From NCBI GenBank assembly GCA_964628455.1, contig CAZVPD010000058.1, positions 1 through 20,332 on the forward strand: a stretch of 20,332 nt of DNA, in the 5' to 3' direction. Position numbers and translations under genes: made by a program. Positions 15,568-20,332 of the stretch are shown here, piece after piece. Position 1 is the stretch's first letter. Each line of letters opens with the position of its first letter. This DNA is from JAQVWU01 sp964628455. Lineage in GTDB: Bacteria; Bacillota; Clostridia; Oscillospirales; CAG-272. The notes below the pieces were generated by a model, which searched no databases, was not told where the DNA came from, and saw only the letters and a list, made by a program, of their open reading frames with translations.

Positions 15568-15837
15568 TCCTGGAGTCCGCTCGGATGCGGTAAATATACA
15601 GCCGACAGTAAAATAGGTACGATCGGCGCCAAATACGGAAAAACAGCGGTTCAGACCATACTGCGATGGATCCTGCAGAAAGATATCATTGTTTTCCCGA
15701 AATCCGTTAACCGCGACCGCATACGTGAAAACGCGGATATATTCGATTTTGAATTAACACCGGAGGACTGCGCATCCATAGACGGTATGAATCAGAATAT
15801 TCGTTCCGGAGCAGATCCCGATACGTTTACCTTTTGA
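15544..15837 (+). CDS. Aldo/keto reductase, C-terminal segment
   Basis: From A-G-C at 15544 the frame encodes S-E-K-G-I-A-F-E-S-W-S-P-L-G, the strand 7 region of the barrel, then the NADPH-binding part with I-V-F-P-K-S-V-N-R-D-R-I and the end of the fold, stopping at TGA 15835-15837. It is the direct continuation of the segment that ends near 15383. It has no translation start of its own; the ATG at 15472 that opens this frame belongs to the response-regulator fragment. A terminator follows at 15871. Confidence 0.92.
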   Translation, partial: SEKGIAFESWSPLGCGKYTADSKIGTIGAKYGKTAVQTILRWILQKDIIVFPKSVNRDRIRENADIFDFELTPEDCASIDGMNQNIRSGADPDTFTF

Positions 15838-15870
15838 TTACTGTCCGAAGAAAACGGCAGCATCAAAAAA

Positions 15871-15907
15871 AAAACAGGTATGTATTCATTCGTTGCATAC
15901 CTGTTTT
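15871..15907. terminator. Bidirectional intrinsic terminator after the aldo/keto reductase gene
   Basis: AAAACAGGTATG (15871-15882) and CATACCTGTTTT (15896-15907) form a perfect 12-bp stem with a 13-base loop. A run of ten A begins at 15865 and a T-rich tail follows, so it serves both the plus-strand reductase and the convergent barrel-hydrolase gene. The rest of 15908-16038 shows no gene. Confidence 0.88.
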
Positions 15908-16038
15908 ATTATTGATTTTCAGCGTGTATTTTAAAAGAAAGGATCGGCAGCCATATCGAAATGTCTCGGGCATTTATTTTTCCCGCAGAAGAAAAACACT
16001 CTATCGAAAAGTTAACAAGTATATTGCGGCGCTTTTAT

Positions 16039-17259
16039 TTATACTTCTCTGAAGAGCGCAATCTGACCGGGAGCGAGGAATATGCTTATTGTCTGTCCGC
16101 CTTCTCCTTCAACGGCTCCTACAGGGTCGGTGTGCACAGAAACCGGCGCGAATTTATTGCCGTAGACACACCGTTCGATTTTGATGTTTTCCTTGAATTT
16201 AACAGAAATCTGAGCTGATTCAATCGGTGAATTACAGCAGGCAATATAATATGATTTACCTTCGGGATCATGGAAACGGGAGAAGATTGCGGGAACGGCA
16301 CTTTTAACATCAAGAACATTGCCGAAAGGTACGAACAATAAAATCCCGCCGTATGATTTGGTTACATGATAACAGGTGTCTATGGTGAGTGTATGCATAA
16401 TCTCACCGCAATAGTTATTAAAAACACGGTTAACTTCCGAAAGCCATTGAAACTGTTCGGTCCGTTCTCCCAGCTGGTTGATGGGCGCATTGCGGTAGTT
16501 GTCCCAAATGCCGGGCAGTTCAATAAAGAACCAGGAGACACCTGCCGCACCGTGTGCGACGGATGTTCCGAGCTGCCAGAGCATATCGTCTTTCGACGGG
16601 CAGCGGTAAGCATAGTGCCCGCATGAAAGAACGATATTGAAAAACGGAATGCCTAACCGCCCGACTGCCTCAAAATATTCACGAAGGTTATTAAAGTAGA
16701 CTTCATACCCGCTTTCGTCTTTCCACATTTGTGTATAACAGTCATAAGACAGAAGATCGGCACTTCCTTCGCGGGCTACCCGGTCAAGATACGGGGCGAG
16801 GGCATCGGTTCCCATTCTCGGACCTATCCAGTCGAACCACGGAAGCAGATTTATATAAGCGGTCAGATGAGGGGCAATTTCCTTTTGTATTTTCATCGCA
16901 CGAAACGCGTCTGAAGCGTCGGGAGCATCGGGTTCGTCTCCGACAAAAAAGCCGAAAACCGCAGAGTGCGAACCGTAATCTCGGACCGCGGCGGCAAATT
17001 CGGAACGATATGTTTCTTCGCCTTTGGCAGTCAGATTACGCCAGTGCGTACGGTAGTCGCATAAAATAATTTTAATATCGAGTTCTGCTGCCCTGTTGAG
17101 TAAAACAAGAACCTTATTCAGGTCTTCCGCTCTATAACCGGGGGACATTGCAAGCGTTATTCCGAGATCCTGCCACATGTCCGCAGTTGCTGCGGGGTCT
17201 TCTGTAATCGAAGTAGTGTTCCAGAAACTGATCGGATACCTTTTCATGTTAAAACGCAT
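16039..17259 (-). CDS. Putative TIM-barrel glycoside hydrolase (clan GH-A-like), uncharacterised
   Basis: I do not recognise a named family for this 406-residue protein. The N-terminal 290 residues alternate strands and helices as in an (alpha/beta)8 barrel. F-F-V-G-D-E-P (104-110) places Glu109 at the end of a strand, as the acid/base residue of GH-A enzymes; W-F-F-I-E-L-P-G (243-250) places Glu247 where a nucleophile would be expected. L-L-S-Y-D-C-Y (169-175) is another barrel-strand end. The last 110 residues form a beta-rich domain, as in GH42-like or related enzymes. No signal peptide, so probably cytoplasmic. GAGGAGG (17273-17267) lies 7 bases before the ATG. It starts 56 bp after the ACT gene ends and may be partly cotranscribed with the ior operon. 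Confidence 0.7.
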   Translation of the reverse strand: MRFNMKRYPISFWNTTSITEDPAATADMWQDLGITLAMSPGYRAEDLNKVLVLLNRAAELDIKIILCDYRTHWRNLTAKGEETYRSEFAAAVRDYGSHSAVFGFFVGDEPDAPDASDAFRAMKIQKEIAPHLTAYINLLPWFDWIGPRMGTDALAPYLDRVAREGSADLLSYDCYTQMWKDESGYEVYFNNLREYFEAVGRLGIPFFNIVLSCGHYAYRCPSKDDMLWQLGTSVAHGAAGVSWFFIELPGIWDNYRNAPINQLGERTEQFQWLSEVNRVFNNYCGEIMHTLTIDTCYHVTKSYGGILLFVPFGNVLDVKSAVPAIFSRFHDPEGKSYYIACCNSPIESAQISVKFKENIKIERCVYGNKFAPVSVHTDPVGAVEGEGGQTISIFLAPGQIALFREV

Positions 17260-17277
17260 AATATTTCCTCCTCTTAT

Positions 17278-17297
17278 AAACGGGCATAAACCGTTTT
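17278..17297 (-). terminator. Weak hairpin between the ACT gene and the barrel-hydrolase gene
   Basis: AAACGG (17278-17283) pairs with CCGTTT (17291-17296) around a 7-base loop. The minus-strand tail is only TTTATAA-like, so it could reduce rather than stop transcription into the next gene. Confidence 0.3.
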
Positions 17298-17315
17298 AAT
17301 ATGTATTAAACTTAT

Positions 17316-17729
17316 TCAGGCGATATAACCGCTGTAACCGTTGGCTTTAAGAATGTCCTGAGCTTTAAACTCGTCATCCACGCGCAGAACGATAAAAGCC
17401 GAAGTTTCATTTTTAGACATAAATCCATACATATATTCCACCGTAATGCCGTTTTCCGAAAGCAGAGATAATGCAGCCGCTATCCCGCCGGGTTTGTCGT
17501 CAACAGCCAGACCGATGACTGTCGTTACCGAAACCGTGATCTGATTGCTTCGCAGAACGCTTTCCACCGTGTATGGATCATCAACGATGATCCGAAGAAT
17601 TCCGAAATTTGTTGTGTCGGCCACGGACAAAGCTTTGATGTTTATATTATGCCTGGCGATAATATCCGTGATTTCCGCAAGTCTGCCTTTTCTGTTTTCG
17701 ATAAAAACCGACAATTGTTTGATAAACAT
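17316..17729 (-). CDS. Tandem ACT-domain protein (amino-acid-sensing, linked to aryl-CoA ligase)
   Basis: The 137-residue protein consists of two ACT domains and nothing else. The first runs from L-S-V-F-I-E-N-R-K-G-R-L-A-E-I to about residue 65, the second from V-I-G-L-A-V-D-D-K-P-G-G-I to the end. ACT domains bind amino acids at their interfaces and act as allosteric sensors. Small tandem ACT proteins are regularly encoded beside phenylacetate-CoA ligase and indolepyruvate oxidoreductase genes in anaerobes and archaea, as here. It begins 15 bp after the ligase stop codon, so it is part of the same operon. Binding of an aromatic or branched-chain amino acid is an inference from this context. 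Confidence 0.88.
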   Translation of the reverse strand: MFIKQLSVFIENRKGRLAEITDIIARHNINIKALSVADTTNFGILRIIVDDPYTVESVLRSNQITVSVTTVIGLAVDDKPGGIAAALSLLSENGITVEYMYGFMSKNETSAFIVLRVDDEFKAQDILKANGYSGYIA

Positions 17730-17744
17730 GATTACTCACCCTTC

Positions 17745-19046
17745 TCAAAATTTTCTGTTGTCAATGACTCGTTTCGCCTTGCCTTCGGAACGCTGAATCG
17801 AATTTGCCTCGACAAATGTTATCTTGGCAGCTATGCCCAAAACTGATTCCATCGAATTCTTTATTTTCTTTTCAAGTTCTTCAAGTCCTCTGACTTTATC
17901 CGAAAATGCCGAAAGGGACATTTCCACTTTGATTTCCAGGGTATCAAGATTATTCTGCCTGTCAACGATAATCATATAATGCGGTTCAACCTGTCCGACC
18001 GAAAGTAAAACGCTCTCAATTTGTGAGGGAAACACATTGACGCCGCGGATGATCAGCATATCGTCACTGCGGCCCGTTATGCGGTTCATACGGACCAGTG
18101 TCCTTCCGCACGCACATTTTTTATGTGTGATGCTGGATATATCATGAGTGTTATATCTTAAAAGAGGCAGTGCTTCTTTTGTGATGCATGTGAAGACGAC
18201 TTCTCCCGATTCACCGTCAGGCAGCGGAATGCCTGTTTTGGGATCTACGATCTCAATCATAAAATGGTCTTCGTTTACATGAAGGCCGTTCTGGTATTCA
18301 CAGTCAAAAGAAACGCCGGGACCGCATATCTCCGATAAACCGTATATATCGAAAGCTTTGATGCTGAGACGGGATTCGATTTCCCTCCGCATATTTTCAG
18401 ACCAGGGTTCTGCTCCGAAAATACCGGATTTCAAATGGAGGCTTTTGGGATCGATGTTGTTCTGACGGAGAACATCGCTGATAAACAATGCGTAGGAGGG
18501 TGTGCAGCACAGGACGGATGAATCAAAATCCTGCAGCATCGTAATCTGACGCGCGGTGTTGCCGCTGGATGCGGGAATAACCGTCGCACCCAGTTTTTCA
18601 GCTCCGTAATGCAGGCCGAGACCTCCGGTAAACAAACCGTATCCGTATGAGACATGCACAAAATCATCTGATGTAGTTCCGGCCGCCACAAGGGCGCGCG
18701 CTACGCATTCGGACCATAAATCGATGTCATTCTGTGTATAACCCACCACCGTCTGCTTGCCGGTCGTACCCGATGAAGCATGAACCCGGACAAGCTTATC
18801 ACGCGGAACCGCAAACATACCGTAAGGATAAGTGTCGCGTAAATCCTGTTTTTGCGTGAACGGGATCTTGTGCAGATCGTCAATCGATTTAATATCGTCC
18901 GGCGAAATTCCTGCCAGGTCAAAACGCTGTTTATATAATGCGACATTGTCATAAGCGTGTCTTACGGTTTTTGCCAGCCTGTATGACTGAAGATGATACA
19001 TTTCATCATGCGTGGCTGTTTCGATAGATTTGTTATAATACATCAT
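17745..19046 (-). CDS. paaK: Phenylacetate--CoA ligase family protein (PaaK-type, AMP-forming)
   Basis: The enzyme activates an aryl acetate with ATP and CoA to give aryl-acetyl-CoA, AMP and pyrophosphate. The 433 residues match the family. The ATP-binding loop S-S-G-T-T-G-K is at 91-97, Y-G-L-S-E at 235-239, R-Y-N-T-H-D at 297-302, G-R-S-D-D-M at 325-330, and the adenylation lysine most likely Lys423 in E-G-K-A-K. C-A-C-G-R-T (311-316) is the family's cysteine pair before the hinge. AAGGA (19060-19056) lies 9 bases before the ATG at 19046; a second ATG follows at once. It lies between iorB (38 bp) and the ACT gene (15 bp) in one operon. Substrate could be phenylacetate, 4-hydroxyphenylacetate or indoleacetate; context fits all three. 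Confidence 0.92.
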   Translation of the reverse strand: MMYYNKSIETATHDEMYHLQSYRLAKTVRHAYDNVALYKQRFDLAGISPDDIKSIDDLHKIPFTQKQDLRDTYPYGMFAVPRDKLVRVHASSGTTGKQTVVGYTQNDIDLWSECVARALVAAGTTSDDFVHVSYGYGLFTGGLGLHYGAEKLGATVIPASSGNTARQITMLQDFDSSVLCCTPSYALFISDVLRQNNIDPKSLHLKSGIFGAEPWSENMRREIESRLSIKAFDIYGLSEICGPGVSFDCEYQNGLHVNEDHFMIEIVDPKTGIPLPDGESGEVVFTCITKEALPLLRYNTHDISSITHKKCACGRTLVRMNRITGRSDDMLIIRGVNVFPSQIESVLLSVGQVEPHYMIIVDRQNNLDTLEIKVEMSLSAFSDKVRGLEELEKKIKNSMESVLGIAAKITFVEANSIQRSEGKAKRVIDNRKF

Positions 19047-19084
19047 ACATTTATATCCTTTACTACGATTGTATGTTTTTCGGT

Positions 19085-19669
19085 TTATTCACCGGGAGCA
19101 TTTCTGCCCAGAGCATAAGCCTTTATATTAATATCCAGAAATTTTTTCGGAACCAGTTCTCTCAGCGAGTTTTCAACCAGGCCGGCATCAATACCGAGGT
19201 ATTCAGTCATGATGCCGATCAAAACAACATTGGTGGTCTTTTCGTTTCCGGCGCTTTTCGCCAGAGTCATTGCATCCGCAGCAATGATACGCAATCCTTT
19301 TGCACGTATTTTTTCGATTATACTTTCGGGATATTCAGAAGCGCCGGTTATCACCGGCATCGGATTTATTTTTTGTATGCTTGTAATCAGAATTCCGTCT
19401 TTTTTCAGATAAGGGAGCCAGCGGGCTGATTCCAGCAATTCAAACGACAATATGATATCGGCTTCTCCCCTGCATATAACAGGCGAATATACTTTTTTAC
19501 CGTATTTAACATAGGTGACTACCGAACCTCCGCGCTGAGACATGCCGTGTACTTCCGAGACACGGACATCGAATCCCCCGGACAGCAATGCATTGCCGAG
19601 TATTCGTGAAGTCAGAAGCGTTCCCTGCCCTCCGACACCGACGATCATGATATTTTTCGTTTCAGACAT
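19085..19669 (-). CDS. iorB: Indolepyruvate:ferredoxin oxidoreductase, beta subunit
   Basis: This is the gamma-domain-type subunit of the two-subunit, oxygen-sensitive enzyme that converts aryl pyruvates to aryl-acetyl-CoA with reduction of ferredoxin. It has 194 residues, the normal length. I-M-I-V-G-V-G-G-Q-G-T (7-17) and the following R-V-S-E-V-H-G-M-S-Q-R-G-G-S-V (36-50) are the conserved 2-oxoacid oxidoreductase gamma motifs. Its ATG shares one base with the stop codon of iorA (TAATG), indicating translational coupling. GGAGG lies about 10 bases upstream, inside iorA. It is followed by the phenylacetate-CoA ligase gene. Confidence 0.95.
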   Translation of the reverse strand: MSETKNIMIVGVGGQGTLLTSRILGNALLSGGFDVRVSEVHGMSQRGGSVVTYVKYGKKVYSPVICRGEADIILSFELLESARWLPYLKKDGILITSIQKINPMPVITGASEYPESIIEKIRAKGLRIIAADAMTLAKSAGNEKTTNVVLIGIMTEYLGIDAGLVENSLRELVPKKFLDINIKAYALGRNAPGE

Positions 19670-20332
19670 TATTCATTCCCTCCGGATATAGCGCCGAACC
19701 GGCATAATTGTGAACACAAGGAACAGCCAGTGCATAACACTGTGTTTATTTCCGCTTTGCCGTTTTTCATGGATATGCAGGGACATCCGACCTGCATGCA
19801 TGCGCGGCAGCCCTTGCATTTGTCAGCATCAACCCTATTCGGTACACCGTGTCTGACATATTTCAGAAGAGCGCACGGACGTCTGGCAATAATGACAGAC
19901 GGTTCCTCTGAAGCGAGCTCCCGGCGCAGTGCGGCTTCGACAGCCGCAAGGTCCGCGGGATCCACGATGATCACATGTTCTTTTTTGACTCCCGATGCCA
20001 GCGCAATATTCTCCGGCATGATGCCGGAGACCGGTTCACCTTTGAGGGTATGACCGCTGCAGGGGTTCTCCTGATGGCCGGTCATCCCCGTTATGCTGTT
20101 GTCAACAATCACAACGGTTGAAATTCCCTTGTTATAGACGATATTCACAAGACCTGTCATACCGGAATGCATGAATGTCGAATCGCCTATAACGGCAATG
20201 CTCTTTCGTGCACTTTCGTTGCCGAGTATTTTATTATATCCGTGCAGTGCGGATACAGATGCACCCATACAAAGCGTGGTGTCCATAGCATTCAGCGGTT
20301 GAACGGCTCCGAGCGTATAGCAGCCGATATCT
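19669..20332 (-). CDS. iorA: Indolepyruvate:ferredoxin oxidoreductase, alpha subunit, C-terminal 220 residues (runs off right edge)
   Basis: The frame is open to the window end, so roughly the N-terminal two thirds of a protein of about 600 residues lies beyond it. The visible part starts D-I-G-C-Y-T-L-G-A, the conserved entry to the thiamine diphosphate-binding domain, continues with G-D-S-T-F-M-H-S-G-M and V-D-N-S-I-T-G-M-T-G-H-Q, and ends with a ferredoxin domain carrying two [4Fe-4S] motifs, C-x2-C-x2-C-x4-C-P and C-x2-C-x2-C-x3-C. The internal ATG at 20286 is not the start, since conserved family sequence continues upstream of it. It is the first visible gene of the iorA-iorB-paaK-ACT operon. 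Confidence 0.95.
   Translation of the reverse strand, partial: DIGCYTLGAVQPLNAMDTTLCMGASVSALHGYNKILGNESARKSIAVIGDSTFMHSGMTGLVNIVYNKGISTVVIVDNSITGMTGHQENPCSGHTLKGEPVSGIMPENIALASGVKKEHVIIVDPADLAAVEAALRRELASEEPSVIIARRPCALLKYVRHGVPNRVDADKCKGCRACMQVGCPCISMKNGKAEINTVLCTGCSLCSQLCRFGAISGGNE

Noticed and set aside
15472..15837. A continuous 121-residue frame from a response-regulator-like start into aldo/keto reductase sequence, as a real fusion gene
   Set aside because: The receiver domain would lack its phosphoacceptor and most of its fold, and the reductase part would lack its active site. The neighbouring N gap and the restored reductase frame on removal of the block point to an assembly or insertion artefact.
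1..20332. CRISPR arrays, tRNA or rRNA genes, insertion sequences and phage or defence genes
   Set aside because: No spaced repeats, no tRNA-like T-loop with matching acceptor arms, and no transposase, integrase or known defence protein frames were seen on either strand.

Overview
The window looks like a chromosomal stretch from an anaerobic, low-to-moderate GC Bacillota (Clostridia-type) bacterium, probably an uncultured one assembled from a metagenome. Reasons: strong Shine-Dalgarno sites (GGAGG type) before most genes, textbook TTGACA/TATAAT promoters, an archaeal/eukaryal-type (type 3) prolyl-tRNA synthetase as found in many Clostridia, an indolepyruvate:ferredoxin oxidoreductase, and families common in fermentative Clostridia (DUF4838, AlgX-like lipoprotein, AEC carriers). 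A run of 10 Ns at 15417-15426 marks a scaffold join.

Layout. (1) 1-660: 5' end of a lipoprotein solute-binding protein (- strand), divergent from (2) proS (897-2348, +); both have perfect consensus promoters in the 236-bp gap. (3) A bidirectional terminator (2367-2409) separates proS from a convergent - strand block: a GHL10 glycoside hydrolase/Amidase_3 cell-wall hydrolase fusion (7062-4027), then a family 4 uracil-DNA glycosylase and an AEC transporter. (4) 9797-7296 (-): an SGNH sialate-O-acetylesterase-like enzyme followed by a GNAT acetyltransferase. (5) 11953-10085 (-): a DUF4838 protein. (6) 14681-12035 (-): a Gfo/Idh/MocA oxidoreductase and an AlgX-like lipoprotein with a TTG start. 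(7) 14846-15837 (+): an aldo/keto reductase, divergent from the oxidoreductase, whose sequence is broken by a foreign block with the N gap. (8) 17259-16039 (-): an uncharacterised TIM-barrel hydrolase. (9) 20332-17316 (-): iorA (partial), iorB, a PaaK-type phenylacetate-CoA ligase and a tandem ACT protein.

How the genes fit together. Regions 4 to 8 read as a carbohydrate-handling neighbourhood: oxidoreductase, aldo/keto reductase, carbohydrate esterase, DUF4838 and a barrel hydrolase all lack signal peptides and so probably work on imported sugars, while the partial binding protein at the left edge could take part in import. Region 9 links aryl pyruvates, aryl-acetyl-CoA and aryl acetates; the ACT protein suggests control by an amino acid. 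Region 3 combines cell-wall turnover with a DNA repair enzyme and a carrier.

I do not see a defence system, CRISPR array, prophage, tRNA or rRNA. The most informative anomaly is the broken aldo/keto reductase: the inserted block carries the start of a LytTR-type response regulator and is best explained as a chimeric assembly through a short stretch shared by two unrelated genes.
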